Assembly: GCA_937891045.1 (NCBI GenBank)
Contig: CALBEV010000144.1
Location: 1 to 16,752 of the forward strand
DNA length: 16,752 bases
Source: an uncultured Burkholderiales bacterium
GTDB taxonomy: Bacteria > Pseudomonadota > Gammaproteobacteria > Burkholderiales > Burkholderiaceae
Reading direction: 5' to 3'
Both the position numbers and the translations under genes were made by a program. The notes below the pieces were generated by a model. The model saw only the letters and a program-made list of their open reading frames with translations, was not told the DNA's origin and searched no databases. Positions 5,699 to 15,565 of this stretch are shown in pieces; the first letter of the stretch is position 1; every line of letters starts with the position of its first letter.

Positions 5699-8600
5699 AT
5701 GAACGCGCCAACGCCCCTCCACCATTTGTCAATGGCCGTCCAAGACGGTCCTCGGCTTCGCGAAATTCCCTACAACTACACCTCGTTTTCCGACCGCGAA
5801 ATCGTCATTCGCTTGCTGGGCGACCCGGCGTGGCAGATTTTGGAAGCCTTGCGGGCTGAACGACGCACCGGACGTTCTGCCCGCATGCTCTACGAAGTGC
5901 TGGGTGACATCTGGGTGGTACAGCGCAACCCGTATTTGCAAGACGACTTGCTGGACAATCCCAAGCGGCGCAAGTTGTTGGTGGATGCTTTGCAGCACCG
6001 CTTGCGCGAAGTGCACACCCGACGCACCAAAGACCTGGACGGCGAACGCGATGCGCTGGTGGGTCAATTGATTGACCAAGCCCAGCAAGCGGTCAAGGCT
6101 TTTGCCGCGCAATTTGGGGTGGTGGACAAACTTCGAAGCCGTGCCAAACGTGCATTGCGCAAACAAACCGCCCCAGACAACATCAAATTCGACGCCATGA
6201 GTCGGGTGTCCCATGTGACCGATGCCACCGACTGGCGGGTGGAATACCCGTTTGTGGTGTTGGCCCCAGACACTGAAAAAGAAATGGCCTTGCTGGTCAA
6301 AGCCTGTATTGATTTAGAGCTGACCATCGTGCCGCGCGGCGGCGGCACCGGCTACACCGGCGGCGCGATTCCCCTGACTTGGAAAAGCGTGGTCATCAAC
6401 ACCGAAAAGCTGGAAACCATCGGGCAGGTGGAGCACTTGGTGTTGCCGGGCCTGAGCCACACCGTGCCCACGGTGCACACCGAAGCAGGTGTCGTCACGC
6501 AGCGCGTGGCCGATCTGGCCGAGCAAGCAGGTTTGGTGTTTGCCGTCGATCCCACATCGGCAGAAGCTTCTTGTATCGGCGGCAACATCGCCATGAATGC
6601 GGGTGGCAAAAAAGCCGTGCTGTGGGGCACGGCGCTGGACAACCTGGCCAGCTGGCGCATGGTCACCCCAGACGCGCAATGGCTGGAGGTGATTCGCATC
6701 AACCACAACCTGGGCAAGATCCACGATGCCGAGGTGGCGAGTTTTGAGCTGCATTATTGTGAAGCCGATGGTGTGACGCCGCTGCGTTCAGACCGTTTGG
6801 ACATTCCGGGCGCCAGCTTTCGCAAAGCGGGTTTGGGCAAAGACGTCACCGATAAATTTTTAAGCGGTTTGCCCGGCATTCAAAAAGAAGGTTGCGATGG
6901 CTTGATCACCAGTGCCCGCTGGATCTTGCACCGCATGCCCAGCCACACCCGAACGGTGTGCCTGGAGTTTTTCGGCTCGGCGCACGTAGCCGTGCCCAGC
7001 ATCGTCGACATCAAGAACCACATGTTCGAGGTGGCCAAGCAAAGCGGCACGGTGTTGGCAGGCTTGGAGCATTTGGACAAGCGCTATTTGAAAGCGGTGG
7101 GTTACACCACCAAATCCAAGCGCGGCGGTTTGCCCGAGATGGTGTTGTTTGGCGACATTGCCGGCGACGATGCGGATGATGTGGCGAGGGTCACCTCGGA
7201 TGTGGTGCGCTTGGCCAATGCCCGCTCAGGCGAAGGTTTCATCGCTGTCAGCCCCGAAGCCCGCAAGAAATTTTGGCTCGACCGCAAACGCACGGCGGCC
7301 ATCAGCCGCCACACCAACGCCTTCAAAATCAATGAAGACGTGGTCATTCCCTTGCCACGCATGGCCGAGTACACCGACGGCATCGAACGCATCAACATCG
7401 AACTCTCCTTGCGCAATAAAATTGCGCTGTGCGATGCGCTCGACAATTTGTTGGCGCGTGAAAGCTTGCCCCTGGGTGCGGCCGAAGACGACACCGACAC
7501 ACCCACGCCAGAGTTGCTGCAAGAGCGCATCGACCAGGCCCGTGCACACATTGCCCAAGTGCGCAGTTTGTGGCTGGGTTGGCTCAGCAATGTTGAAGCA
7601 CTGTTGTTGCAACTGCAAACCCACAAACTGCGTGCCAGCTGGAAAACCCAATTGCGCCCGCAGTTGCACGATTTGTTCAGCGGCGCCGCGTTCGCGCCCT
7701 TGCGCCAAGAGTTCGATGCGGTGCACCAGCGCGTCTTGAAAGGACGGGTCTGGGCCGCGCTGCACATGCACGCGGGTGACGGCAATGTGCACACCAATTT
7801 GCCGGTCAACAGTGACGACTACGAGATGCTGCAAACCGCGCACGAAGCGGTGGACCGCATCATGGCCTTGGCGCGTTCGTTGGATGGCGTCATCTCCGGC
7901 GAGCACGGGATTGGCATCACCAAGTTGGAATACCTCACGCCTCAAGAGATGCAGCCCTTTGCCGACTACAAAGCCCGTATCGACCCCGAGGGTCGATTCA
8001 ACAAAGGCAAGTTGCTGAAAAACGCCGATCTGAGCCGCGCTTACACGCCCAGCTTTGGCTTGATGGGCCACGAGTCGCTCATCATGAAACAGTCGGACAT
8101 CGGTGCAATTTCCGACTCCATCAAAGACTGCTTGCGTTGCGGCAAATGCAAGCCGGTGTGCGCCACCCATGTGCCCCGCGCCAATTTGCTCTACAGCCCA
8201 CGCGACAAAATTTTGGCCACCTCCTTGTTGATTGAAGCCTTTTTGTACGAAGAGCAAACCCGCCGCGGCATCTCCATCAAGCACTGGGAAGAGTTTGAAG
8301 ACGTGTCAGACCATTGCACCGTGTGCCACAAGTGCGCCACACCTTGCCCGGTGAAAATCGACTTTGGTGATGTCACCATGAACATGCGCAACCTGTTGCG
8401 CAAAATGGGTCGGCAAAGTTTCCGACCCGCGTCTGCATTCCAGTCTTGGTTGGTGGGAACGGTCAACCCGCAAGCCATTCAACTGGGGCACCAACTCACC
8501 CGTTTGGGCATGCAAGCGCAGCGGGTGGCCCATGGCTTGTTCGCCACCTTGGCCCACAAGCAAACCAAGCATCCCCCAGCCACGGTCGGTGCCGCGCCTT

Positions 8601-9538
8601 TGAAGGCGCAGGTGATTCACTTCGTGAATAAAAAAATGCCCAAGGGCTTGCCCAACAAAACCGCGCGAGCCTTGTTGGACATTGAAGACCGCGACTATGT
8701 GCCGATCATCCGCAACCCGCAACAAACCACGGCTGATGCCGAAGCGGTGTTTTATTTCCCCGGTTGCGGCTCCGAGCGCTTGTTCAGCCAAGTGGGCTTG
8801 GCCACGCAAGCCATGCTTTGGCATGCGGGAGTGCAAACCGTGTTGCCGCCAGGCTATTTGTGCTGCGGCTACCCGCAGCGCGGCTCGGGCCAGCAAGACA
8901 AGGCCGAGAAAATCATCACCGACAACCGGGTGCTGTTCCACCGTGTGGCCAACACCTTGAACTACCTGGACATCAAAACCGTGGTGGTCAGTTGCGGCAC
9001 GTGCTTTGACCAACTGCAAGGCTACGAGTTCGACAAAATTTTCCCGGGCTGCAAGATTGTCGATATTCACGAGTACTTGCTCAGCAAAGGCATCACCTTG
9101 CCCGGCGGTCAAAGTTACCTTTACCACGACCCTTGCCACAGCCCAATGAAGCAACAAGCGCCGATGAAAACCGTCAAAGCCTTGCTGGGTGAGCAGGTGC
9201 TCGAGAGCAAACGTTGCTGCGGTGAAAGCGGCGGTTTGGCTTATGCGCGGCCCGACGTGTCCACCCAAATTCGCTTTCGCAAAGAAGAAGAAATCTTGGC
9301 TGGTGAAGCGGCGTTGCGCGACAAGGGCTGGGCTGCGCCCGAAGACAATATCAAGGTGCTCACGTCCTGTCCAAGTTGCATGATTGGTCTGAACCGTTTC
9401 CAAGATGATTTGCAAAACGGCTTGCTCGAAGCCGATTACATCGTGGTGGAAATGGCCAAGAAATTGTTGGGCGACAACTGGATGGCCGAGTATGTGCAAG
9501 TAGCCAACGCAGGTGGCATTGAAAGGGTTTTGGTGTAA
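5699..9538 (+). CDS. Fused FAD/[4Fe-4S]/CCG-domain 2-hydroxyacid-type dehydrogenase (DUF3683 N-terminus)
   Basis: This 1279-residue protein combines in one chain what GlcD and GlcF do as separate subunits, with an extra N-terminal domain. Residues 15 to about 80 resemble DUF3683 ([15 protein letters not shown]). A PCMH-type FAD-binding domain follows, with the pyrophosphate loop PRGGGTG at 212-218. The flavin-oxidase C-terminal domain has HAGDGNVH (691-698) and SGEHGIG around E735. A pair of [4Fe-4S] motifs lies at C811/814/817/821 and C873/876/879/883. Two CCG heterodisulfide-reductase-like modules close the chain, with key cysteines at 1023, 1055-1056, 1146 and 1173-1174. Family knowledge (GlcD/GlcF, Dld-II, E. 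coli YdiJ) points to oxidation of a D-2-hydroxyacid with electrons passed through the Fe-S clusters to a quinone. The substrate is not evident. Cofactor motifs are intact and no frameshift is seen. The DUF971 gene starts 4 nt after its stop, heading into the ubiquinone genes. Confidence 0.9.
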   Translation: MNAPTPLHHLSMAVQDGPRLREIPYNYTSFSDREIVIRLLGDPAWQILEALRAERRTGRSARMLYEVLGDIWVVQRNPYLQDDLLDNPKRRKLLVDALQHRLREVHTRRTKDLDGERDALVGQLIDQAQQAVKAFAAQFGVVDKLRSRAKRALRKQTAPDNIKFDAMSRVSHVTDATDWRVEYPFVVLAPDTEKEMALLVKACIDLELTIVPRGGGTGYTGGAIPLTWKSVVINTEKLETIGQVEHLVLPGLSHTVPTVHTEAGVVTQRVADLAEQAGLVFAVDPTSAEASCIGGNIAMNAGGKKAVLWGTALDNLASWRMVTPDAQWLEVIRINHNLGKIHDAEVASFELHYCEADGVTPLRSDRLDIPGASFRKAGLGKDVTDKFLSGLPGIQKEGCDGLITSARWILHRMPSHTRTVCLEFFGSAHVAVPSIVDIKNHMFEVAKQSGTVLAGLEHLDKRYLKAVGYTTKSKRGGLPEMVLFGDIAGDDADDVARVTSDVVRLANARSGEGFIAVSPEARKKFWLDRKRTAAISRHTNAFKINEDVVIPLPRMAEYTDGIERINIELSLRNKIALCDALDNLLARESLPLGAAEDDTDTPTPELLQERIDQARAHIAQVRSLWLGWLSNVEALLLQLQTHKLRASWKTQLRPQLHDLFSGAAFAPLRQEFDAVHQRVLKGRVWAALHMHAGDGNVHTNLPVNSDDYEMLQTAHEAVDRIMALARSLDGVISGEHGIGITKLEYLTPQEMQPFADYKARIDPEGRFNKGKLLKNADLSRAYTPSFGLMGHESLIMKQSDIGAISDSIKDCLRCGKCKPVCATHVPRANLLYSPRDKILATSLLIEAFLYEEQTRRGISIKHWEEFEDVSDHCTVCHKCATPCPVKIDFGDVTMNMRNLLRKMGRQSFRPASAFQSWLVGTVNPQAIQLGHQLTRLGMQAQRVAHGLFATLAHKQTKHPPATVGAAPLKAQVIHFVNKKMPKGLPNKTARALLDIEDRDYVPIIRNPQQTTADAEAVFYFPGCGSERLFSQVGLATQAMLWHAGVQTVLPPGYLCCGYPQRGSGQQDKAEKIITDNRVLFHRVANTLNYLDIKTVVVSCGTCFDQLQGYEFDKIFPGCKIVDIHEYLLSKGITLPGGQSYLYHDPCHSPMKQQAPMKTVKALLGEQVLESKRCCGESGGLAYARPDVSTQIRFRKEEEILAGEAALRDKGWAAPEDNIKVLTSCPSCMIGLNRFQDDLQNGLLEADYIVVEMAKKLLGDNWMAEYVQVANAGGIERVLV

Positions 9539-9542
9539 CAAC

Positions 9543-9953
9543 ATGGCAGGACTTCAACCCCACACTCCAAACCCCATGGACATCGTGTTGCACAACGCGT
9601 CCAAGGTGCTTGAAATTGCCTTTGACAATGGCAACACCTATCGGATTCCTTTTGAATTGATGCGCGTCTACAGTCCGTCGGCTGAAGTGCAAGGCCATGG
9701 CCCAGGGCAAGAGGTGTTGCAAACCGGCAAGCGCCACGTGGGCATCACGGCACTCGAACCGGTCGGTCACTACGGCGTGCAACCCAGCTTCAGTGATGGC
9801 CACAACAGCGGTATCTTTTCATGGGATTACCTCTACAACCTGGGCGCTCAGCAAGCGTCTTTGTGGGCGCAGTACGAACAGCGTTTGCAAGCCGCCGTTG
9901 TGGACCGCGATGCCCCCATGGCCGAGCGCGGTGGCTCGGCCTGTCACTCCTGA
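9543..9953 (+). CDS. DUF971 (gamma-butyrobetaine hydroxylase-like N-terminal) domain protein
   Basis: This 136-residue protein consists of a single DUF971/GBBH-like N-terminal domain. It shows the LEIAFDNGNTYRIPFELMRVYSPSAE core (23-48) and the signature DGHNSGIFSWDYLYNL at 85-100. In other proteins this domain is joined to gamma-butyrobetaine hydroxylase or to Mrp/ApbC-type Fe-S carriers, so a link to iron-sulfur or metal handling is often proposed, but its role alone is not established. The ATG at 9543, just after the oxidoreductase stop, gives the family-length product; the frame can be extended upstream only into that gene. An AAAGGG stretch lies about 15 nt upstream. It sits 9 bp before ubiE, and cotranscription with the flavin/Fe-S dehydrogenase fits a role in cluster or quinone enzymes. 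Confidence 0.85.
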   Translation: MAGLQPHTPNPMDIVLHNASKVLEIAFDNGNTYRIPFELMRVYSPSAEVQGHGPGQEVLQTGKRHVGITALEPVGHYGVQPSFSDGHNSGIFSWDYLYNLGAQQASLWAQYEQRLQAAVVDRDAPMAERGGSACHS

Positions 9954-9962
9954 GGCAAGCAC

Positions 9963-10694
9963 ATGGCAACCACAGATTTCGGTTTCAAAACAGTGAAAGA
10001 GCAAGAAAAAGCCCAGCGTGTGCGGGGCGTTTTCGATTCGGTGGCCTCCAAGTACGACGTGATGAATGACCTCATGTCCATGGGCTTGCACCGCGCCTGG
10101 AAGGCTTACACCGTGATGGTGGCCAACTTGAAGCCCGGAAACCAAGTGCTGGACATTGCCGGGGGCACCGGCGACATGGCTGGCGCTTTCGCCGAGAAAG
10201 TGGGCAGCACCGGCACCGTGGTGCACACCGACATCAACCTGGCCATGCTGCGCGAAGGCCGAAACAGGTTGACCGACGAGGGCAAGTTGCTGCCCACCAC
10301 GGTTTGCGATGCTGAGCAATTGCCATTCACCAACGAGCGTTTCGACCTGGTTTGTGTGGCCTTTGGCTTGCGCAACATGACCCACAAAGACCGGGCCTTG
10401 CGTGAAATGGCACGTGTGCTCAAGCCAGGTGGCAAGTTGTTGGTGTTGGAATTTTCCAAAGTTGCCCCGCCTTTGACCAAGGTCTATGACTGGTATTCCT
10501 TTCAGATTTTGCCGCGACTGGGCAAAATGGTGGCTGGAGATGATGCCAGCTATCGCTATTTGGCTGAATCAATTCGCATGCATCCCGACCAGTCAAGCCT
10601 CAAGGCGCTGATGCATGCCAATGGGTTCGCGCATGTGGACGTTCACAACATGTCTTTAGGTGTGGTGGCCTTGCATGTTGGCATCAAGTGTTGA
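9963..10694 (+). CDS. ubiE: Ubiquinone/menaquinone biosynthesis C-methyltransferase
   Basis: UbiE transfers a methyl group from S-adenosylmethionine to C2 of the demethoxy-benzoquinol intermediate of ubiquinone (and to demethylmenaquinol where present). The 243-residue protein has the family N-terminus with [19 protein letters not shown] (21-39). SAM motif [13 protein letters not shown], is at 62-73. The D-x-x-QLPF and [14 protein letters not shown] segments follow, then the [15 protein letters not shown] motif and a GVVALHVG C-terminus. A GAGG site, overlapping the DUF971 stop, is well spaced from the ATG at 9963. It heads the ubiE-(Tim44-like)-ubiJ-ubiB part of the operon. Confidence 0.96.
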   Translation: MATTDFGFKTVKEQEKAQRVRGVFDSVASKYDVMNDLMSMGLHRAWKAYTVMVANLKPGNQVLDIAGGTGDMAGAFAEKVGSTGTVVHTDINLAMLREGRNRLTDEGKLLPTTVCDAEQLPFTNERFDLVCVAFGLRNMTHKDRALREMARVLKPGGKLLVLEFSKVAPPLTKVYDWYSFQILPRLGKMVAGDDASYRYLAESIRMHPDQSSLKALMHANGFAHVDVHNMSLGVVALHVGIKC

Positions 10695-10728
10695 ATCAAG
10701 CGTTTTGAACCACGGGAGTCTGCATTTC

Positions 10729-11691
10729 ATGAAGTTCTCAAGCTTTCTTTTGGTCTGTCTCTTGGCCTTGACGGGTGTTCAAGTTGAAGCCAAACGCTTT
10801 GGTGCAGGTCGCTCCATGGGACAACAGTCTGGCAATGTGACCAACCGCGAAGCCACTCGAGCAACCACCGCCAAAGCCCCCCAAGCTGCGCCTAGCGTCA
10901 CACCCTCATCACCACCCCTTGGCAAATCAGCCATGGCTGGTCGCTCATGGGGCGGCATGCTGGCCGGTGTGGCTGCTGGTTTGGGATTGGCTTGGTTGGC
11001 GCACACCATGGGTCTGGGTGCAGGGTTTGGTCAGTTTCTGATGCTTGGCTTGGCTGGCTTGGTCTTGATGATGGCCTTGGGCTTGTTCATGCGACGCCGT
11101 GCCATGCAACATGCCGATGCTCATGGCGGGGGTAATTCGGCAGCTTTCCCAGACCAAATGCGGGCATACAACCCCGCCAAAATCGGCAACGATGCCTCGG
11201 CCCGACCGTGGGAGCAACAGGCAAGCTACTTTGACGCCAGTTCTTCAGCCTCGCGTCAAAGCACCCGCATTGGCGCTTCTCTGATTGGGCATGGCGCCGA
11301 CTGGACCATACCCGATGGTTTTGATGCTGCAGGATTTGTGGCTGCAGCCAAACAAAATTTCATCAGCTTGCAAGCCGCTTGGGACCGGGCTGACATTCCA
11401 GCTTTGCGCATCATGATGACTGACAACATGGTCGCTGAAATCCAATCTCAATTGGCCGAGCGCGCTCTTTTGGTGCAAGGGCCCAATACCACGGAGGTGG
11501 TCATGCTCGAGGCGCAGTTGCTGGGCATTGAGGACTTGGGCGAAGGTTACATGGCCAGTATCGAGTTTTCCGGCATGATTCGCGAAGATCCTGCCTCTGG
11601 ACCGAACCCCTTCCGTGAAGTATGGAACATGACCAAGCCCAAACAAGGCTCTAGCGGTTGGTTGGTCGCGGGTGTTCAAGCCTTGCAATAA
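10729..11691 (+). CDS. Tim44-like domain membrane protein
   Basis: This 320-residue protein has an N-terminal signal-like segment (1-21, ending VQVEA), a low-complexity stretch rich in Ala, Pro, Ser and Thr (about 40-70), and two membrane helices (about 74-96 and 100-121) ending in MRRRA. A spacer follows, then a C-terminal Tim44-like domain (about 198-320), recognisable from FVAAAKQNFISLQAAWDRADIPALR. That domain is related to the mitochondrial Tim44 C-terminus and bacterial ribosome-associated Mba1-like folds; its bacterial role is unsettled. The start is the ATG at 10729 with GGGAG about 10 nt upstream; a longer frame from 10660 would overlap ubiE and spoil the signal segment. It lies between ubiE and ubiJ, gaps 34 and 37 bp, which suggests a supporting role in the membrane-bound ubiquinone machinery. 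That role is inference. Confidence 0.85.
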   Translation: MKFSSFLLVCLLALTGVQVEAKRFGAGRSMGQQSGNVTNREATRATTAKAPQAAPSVTPSSPPLGKSAMAGRSWGGMLAGVAAGLGLAWLAHTMGLGAGFGQFLMLGLAGLVLMMALGLFMRRRAMQHADAHGGGNSAAFPDQMRAYNPAKIGNDASARPWEQQASYFDASSSASRQSTRIGASLIGHGADWTIPDGFDAAGFVAAAKQNFISLQAAWDRADIPALRIMMTDNMVAEIQSQLAERALLVQGPNTTEVVMLEAQLLGIEDLGEGYMASIEFSGMIREDPASGPNPFREVWNMTKPKQGSSGWLVAGVQALQ

Positions 11692-11728
11692 TCAGTCAAT
11701 TTCATTCATCGAGTTGGGCAAATCTTTC

Positions 11729-12244
11729 ATGGCCAGTGCAGTATCGTTTGCAGAGATTTCTGCCCAAGTTCGTCAATTGGCATGGCAACTCCAACCGCCT
11801 GCTTGGTTGCTTCACGAGTTGCAAGACAAGCTTGTTATCTTGCTCAATCATGTGTTGTCCCAAGAGCCTGCGGCCATCGAGCGTTTGCGTCGTCAACAAG
11901 GACGTTGTGTTCAATTCACTTGGCGACAACTCAGCTTGCAATGGACGGTCACGCCAGCTGGCTTGTTGGAGCGATCAGACACAAGCCAAACGCCCGATTT
12001 ACGAGTTCACGTGAACGAAGAGTCTCCCCTCAACTTGCTGCAGGGTTTGCGCACCGGGCAAAAACCAAGCATGCGCGTCGAGGGAGACGTCATGCTGGCG
12101 GCCGAACTCAATTGGTTGGTCGATCATGTGCGCTGGGATGCCGAAGAGGACTTGTCACGTTTGGTGGGTGACGCGTGGGCCCACAAATTGGTGGGCTTGG
12201 CCAAACGAGTTGTCAAAGCGCTGAGTGAGTTCAGCCGCCAATGA
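11729..12244 (+). CDS. ubiJ: Ubiquinone biosynthesis accessory factor UbiJ (SCP2-like)
   Basis: UbiJ is a lipid-binding accessory protein that, with UbiK, helps present hydrophobic ubiquinone intermediates to the soluble Ubi enzyme complex. The 171-residue product has an SCP2-like body with the family stretch [20 protein letters not shown] (115-134) followed by [14 protein letters not shown], and a basic helical C-terminus. The start used is the ATG at 11729 (MASAVSF); an upstream ATG at 11672 lies inside the Tim44-like gene and is unlikely. The position between ubiE and ubiB matches the gamma-proteobacterial ubiE-ubiJ-ubiB order, which supports the call despite weak sequence conservation in this family. 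The stop overlaps the ubiB start as ATGA. Confidence 0.88.
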   Translation: MASAVSFAEISAQVRQLAWQLQPPAWLLHELQDKLVILLNHVLSQEPAAIERLRRQQGRCVQFTWRQLSLQWTVTPAGLLERSDTSQTPDLRVHVNEESPLNLLQGLRTGQKPSMRVEGDVMLAAELNWLVDHVRWDAEEDLSRLVGDAWAHKLVGLAKRVVKALSEFSRQ

Positions 12245-13809
12245 CACGCCTCTACCGCGGTGTTTTTATCCTCTGGATTGTTCTTCGGTTTGGCCTGGAT
12301 GAACTGTTGTTGTCAGGTTTCAAGCAGGGGTGGTTGCGTCCTGTCACGCGCATACTGACCCTTGGCCGCAACCTGAGCGCCCCGCGTGGACAGCGTTTGC
12401 GTCAGGCGCTTGAGCATTTGGGGCCTATTTTTGTCAAGCTTGGGCAGGTGCTATCCACCCGTCGCGACCTGCTACCCAACGACATTGCCGATGAACTGGC
12501 CAAACTGCAAGACCAAGTGCCACCCTTTCCCTCGGAGGTTGCCGTGGCATCGATTGAGCGTGCTTTTGGCCGCCCCGTCGATGAGATCTTCAGCCAGTTC
12601 GATCGCACACCCATCGCCAGCGCGTCGATTGCCCAGGTGCACTTTGCCAAGTTGAAAAATAATCAAGGCGTTGAGCGTGAAGTGGCCGTGAAGGTGTTGC
12701 GTCCCGGCATGCTCAAAGTCATCAACAAAGACCTCGAGTTGATGCACACCATGGCGCGTTGGCTGGACAGGCTGTCGTCAGATGGCAAACGCCTCAAGCC
12801 GCGCGAGGTGGTGGCCGAATTTGACAAGTACTTGCATGACGAGCTTGATTTGGTGCGCGAAGCCTCGAATGCCACGCAATTGCGACGCAACATGGCGGGC
12901 TTGAATTTGGTCTTGATCCCCGAGATGATTTGGGACTACTGCACCCAAGAAGTGATCGTGATGGAGCGCATGCACGGCTTGCCCATCAGCCAAGTCGATG
13001 CGCTGCGCCAAGCGGGTGTGGACATTCCCAAGCTGGCGCGGGACGGCGTGACCATCTTTTTCACACAGGTGTTTCGCGATGGTTTTTTCCATGCCGATAT
13101 GCACCCTGGCAACATCCAGGTGAGTGTGGCGCCTGCCACCTTTGGCCAATATGTATCGCTTGACTTTGGCATCGTGGGCACGCTCACCGAGTTCGACAAA
13201 GAGTACTTGGCCCAAAACTTCAGTGCCTTTTTTCGCCGCGATTACAAGCGCGTGGCCGAGTTGCATATCGAGTCGGGTTGGGTGCCAGCGCACACCCGCG
13301 TTGATGAATTGGAGTCGGCCATTCGCTCTGTGTGTGAGCCTTACTTTGACCGGCCCTTGAAAGAAATTTCCTTGGGTTTGGTGCTCATGCGCTTGTTCCA
13401 AACCTCCAGACGTTTCCAAGTGGAAATTCAACCCCAGCTGGTGTTGTTGCAAAAAACCTTGCTCAACATCGAGGGTTTGGGCCGACAGCTCGACCCTGAT
13501 TTGGACCTGTGGAGCACGGCCAAACCATTTTTAGAACGATGGATGCTCGAGCAAGTCGGGCCGCAACGTTTGTGGCAACAACTGAAGACCGAAGCGCCGC
13601 ATTTCGCCAAGATGCTGCCGCAGTTGCCGCGCATGGTCTATGCATTTTTACAGCGTGATCCTGAGAGTGAGCGCAAAGAATTGTTGGCCTTGTTGCAAGC
13701 GCAACGCAAAACCAATCAAACCCTGCAAACCATTTTGCTGCTGGCCTTGGGTTTCTTTGCGGGCATCATCATCACGGCCGTTTTAGGCGTGATCAGCATC
13801 AGCCATTAA
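12241..13809 (+). CDS. ubiB: UbiB, ABC1/ADCK-type atypical kinase for ubiquinone biosynthesis
   Basis: UbiB is a membrane-anchored atypical protein kinase-like ATPase required for ubiquinone biosynthesis. The 522-residue protein has the family KxGQ motif as KLGQ at 66-69 and the A-rich loop [10 protein letters not shown] at 125-134, which replaces the glycine-rich loop of ordinary kinases. K151 lies in [17 protein letters not shown] at 284-291 and the metal-binding DFG at 308-310 follow. A hydrophobic C-terminal segment (about 496-520, [20 protein letters not shown]) gives the membrane anchor. All these are intact. The ATG overlaps the ubiJ TGA by 4 bp. Its TAA stop interlocks with the stop of the convergent potI in a single TTAA. 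Confidence 0.97.
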   Translation: MTRLYRGVFILWIVLRFGLDELLLSGFKQGWLRPVTRILTLGRNLSAPRGQRLRQALEHLGPIFVKLGQVLSTRRDLLPNDIADELAKLQDQVPPFPSEVAVASIERAFGRPVDEIFSQFDRTPIASASIAQVHFAKLKNNQGVEREVAVKVLRPGMLKVINKDLELMHTMARWLDRLSSDGKRLKPREVVAEFDKYLHDELDLVREASNATQLRRNMAGLNLVLIPEMIWDYCTQEVIVMERMHGLPISQVDALRQAGVDIPKLARDGVTIFFTQVFRDGFFHADMHPGNIQVSVAPATFGQYVSLDFGIVGTLTEFDKEYLAQNFSAFFRRDYKRVAELHIESGWVPAHTRVDELESAIRSVCEPYFDRPLKEISLGLVLMRLFQTSRRFQVEIQPQLVLLQKTLLNIEGLGRQLDPDLDLWSTAKPFLERWMLEQVGPQRLWQQLKTEAPHFAKMLPQLPRMVYAFLQRDPESERKELLALLQAQRKTNQTLQTILLLALGFFAGIIITAVLGVISISH

Positions 13810-14633
13810 GTACTGCGCTGCGGTTGCCCTTGTCGCATTTGTCTTGCGGTGTAAACCCCATAAGCCACCACGGCCAAGGTCACCACCAGCATCAGCAATG
13901 TGGCAGCCGCATAAACAGAGGGGTTCACGCCACGGCGTGCGTAGCTGAAAATCACTTGCGGCAATGTGGTGACACCTGGACCGGATAAAAACTCTGAAAT
14001 CACCACATCATCAAATGACAAGGTGAAGGTGAGCAACCAAGCCGCTATCAGGGCCTGAGAAATATTGGGCAAGGTGATCAAGAAAAACACTTGAAATGGG
14101 CGACACCCCAAGTCGATGGCGGCTTCTTCAATTGAGCGGTCCATTTCTTTCAAGCGTGATTGCACCACCACACTGGCATACGCCATGCCCAAGAGCGCAT
14201 GGCCCAACACGATGGTGAGCGTGCCGCGTTCGGGCCAACCAATCATGCGTTCGACACCTACAAACAGCAGCAGCAAAGACAGGCCAATGATGACCTCGGG
14301 CATGACCAGCGGCGAACTCAGCATTGCGTTGAACAAAGTGCGACCCTTGAATCGGCCAAATCGAATGAGTACAAAAGCGGCCATGGTGGCCAAGATGGTG
14401 GCCAATGTCGCGCTGAGGAAGGCCACGTTCAAAGACAGCATGAAGCCCTCGACCAAGCGTGTGTCATTCAACAGGGCTTGGTACCAGCGCAATGAAAAAC
14501 CGGTGAACACACTGTCTTGGCGAGTACTGTTGAAAGAAAACACAACCAAGAAGAAGAGAGGCAGGTAAAAAAAGGCGAACACGCCCAAAAGCCATCCCGT
14601 GCCAAAGTGTCGTCGCCAGCCCAGTCCGTTCAT
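13806..14633 (-). CDS. potI: Putrescine/polyamine ABC transporter permease, PotI type
   Basis: This is the second inner-membrane permease of a spermidine/putrescine-type ABC importer. The 275-residue protein has about six membrane segments (near 13-35, 64-90, 104-126, 138-158, 186-206 and 238-262). The cytoplasmic ATPase-contact EAA loop, [16 protein letters not shown], is at 169-184. The [16 protein letters not shown] segment and [14 protein letters not shown] are typical of PotI/PotC. The ATG at 14633 overlaps the potH stop as ATGA, so synthesis of the two permeases is probably coupled. Similarity looks closer to E. coli PotI than PotC, so putrescine is the best guess, but other polyamines are possible. 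Confidence 0.9.
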   Translation of the reverse strand: MNGLGWRRHFGTGWLLGVFAFFYLPLFFLVVFSFNSTRQDSVFTGFSLRWYQALLNDTRLVEGFMLSLNVAFLSATLATILATMAAFVLIRFGRFKGRTLFNAMLSSPLVMPEVIIGLSLLLLFVGVERMIGWPERGTLTIVLGHALLGMAYASVVVQSRLKEMDRSIEEAAIDLGCRPFQVFFLITLPNISQALIAAWLLTFTLSFDDVVISEFLSGPGVTTLPQVIFSYARRGVNPSVYAAATLLMLVVTLAVVAYGVYTARQMRQGQPQRST

Positions 14634-15565
14634 CCCAAGCGCTCCTGCTCAACTTTGCGAGCCACGTATTGGTTGTACCAAGCCAGTGGCAGCACCACGC
14701 CGACAATCATGAACACCGACAGCGCACTCGCACGCGGCCAGTTGTTGCTGCTGAACATCTCGTCCCAGACCACGCGCCCAATCATCAGATTTTCTGCGCC
14801 GCCCAACAAGGAAGGGATGACAAATTCCCCCAAGCAAGGAATAAAGACCAGAATGGAACCGGCCACAATACCGGAGCGGCTCAAGGGAACCGTGATCAGC
14901 CAAAAAGTCTGCCAAGGCGTGGCCCCCAAGTCTTGCGAGGCCTCCAGCAGACGGTTGTCCATCTTGACCAAGTTGGCATACAGGGGCAACACCATGAAGG
15001 GCAGGTACACATAGGTCATGCCCACCAGCATCGACACATCGGTGTAAAGCATTTGAATCGGCTCTTGGGTCAAGCCCAGGAAAATCAAGATGTTGTTGAT
15101 GACACCTTGGTCGGCCAGCAGGCCTTTCCAAGCATAGACCCGCAACAAGAAAGAGGTCCAAAACGGCAGCATCACCAGCAGCAGCAGCAATGGGCGCAGA
15201 TGGGGTGCGCTGCGGGCTAAAAAATAGGCAAAGGGGTAGCCGAAAAACAGGCAAAGGACCGTGGTCCAAAAGGCGTACTTGACCGATAAAACATAGGACT
15301 CGACATACAGCGTCTGACCCCAGCCAGCATCGGCGTCAAAAAGCAAAGACACATAGTTGGAAAACTTCAGGTGAAGGGTGACTTCACCATCATTGGTTTG
15401 GACCAGCGGTGCAAATGGATCCAGACCTTCACCCATGTCTGTCACGCTGATGCGCAACAGAATGAGAAAAGGAACTGCGAAAAAAAGCAGCAACCAAAAC
15501 CAAGGGATGCCCAGCACGAGCGAGCGCCCGCGCTGATGCAGCCATTGATTCAGGAATTGCTTCAC
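14630..15565 (-). CDS. potH: Putrescine/polyamine ABC transporter permease, PotH type
   Basis: This is the first permease of the importer, pairing with the PotI-type protein. The 311-residue product has an N-terminal helix (about 17-38), a periplasmic loop (about 43-90) and five further membrane segments. The EAA loop LLEASQDLGATPWQTFWLI is at 206-224. The stretches LPFWTSFLLRVYAW (133-146) and LVFIPCLGEFVIPSLLGG (239-256) are hallmarks of the PotH/PotB branch. The start is GTG at 15565, overlapping the potF TGA as GTGA; AAAAAAGG just upstream may serve as ribosome binding site. In most polyamine importers an ATPase gene (potG) lies between the binding protein and this permease; here none does. 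Confidence 0.92.
   Translation of the reverse strand: MKQFLNQWLHQRGRSLVLGIPWFWLLLFFAVPFLILLRISVTDMGEGLDPFAPLVQTNDGEVTLHLKFSNYVSLLFDADAGWGQTLYVESYVLSVKYAFWTTVLCLFFGYPFAYFLARSAPHLRPLLLLLVMLPFWTSFLLRVYAWKGLLADQGVINNILIFLGLTQEPIQMLYTDVSMLVGMTYVYLPFMVLPLYANLVKMDNRLLEASQDLGATPWQTFWLITVPLSRSGIVAGSILVFIPCLGEFVIPSLLGGAENLMIGRVVWDEMFSSNNWPRASALSVFMIVGVVLPLAWYNQYVARKVEQERLG

Noticed and set aside
7226..8284. Open frame of 352 codons on the minus strand inside the large oxidoreductase
   Set aside because: It lies opposite a gene with intact cofactor motifs along its whole length. Its translation has no recognisable domain and typical shadow composition for GC-rich DNA.
8306..9544. Open frame of 412 codons on the minus strand inside the same gene
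   Set aside because: It is antisense to the Fe-S and CCG domains, has no ribosome binding site and no family signature, and is rich in His, Gln and Arg as antisense frames here tend to be.
12778..13452. Minus-strand frame of 224 codons opposite ubiB
   Set aside because: It is antisense to the kinase-like motifs of ubiB, with no start signal or domain.
15174..15190. Short CAG/AGC triplet run in potH
   Set aside because: It encodes a leucine-rich membrane helix on the minus strand (LLLLLV region), so it is explained by protein sequence and is not a repeat array.
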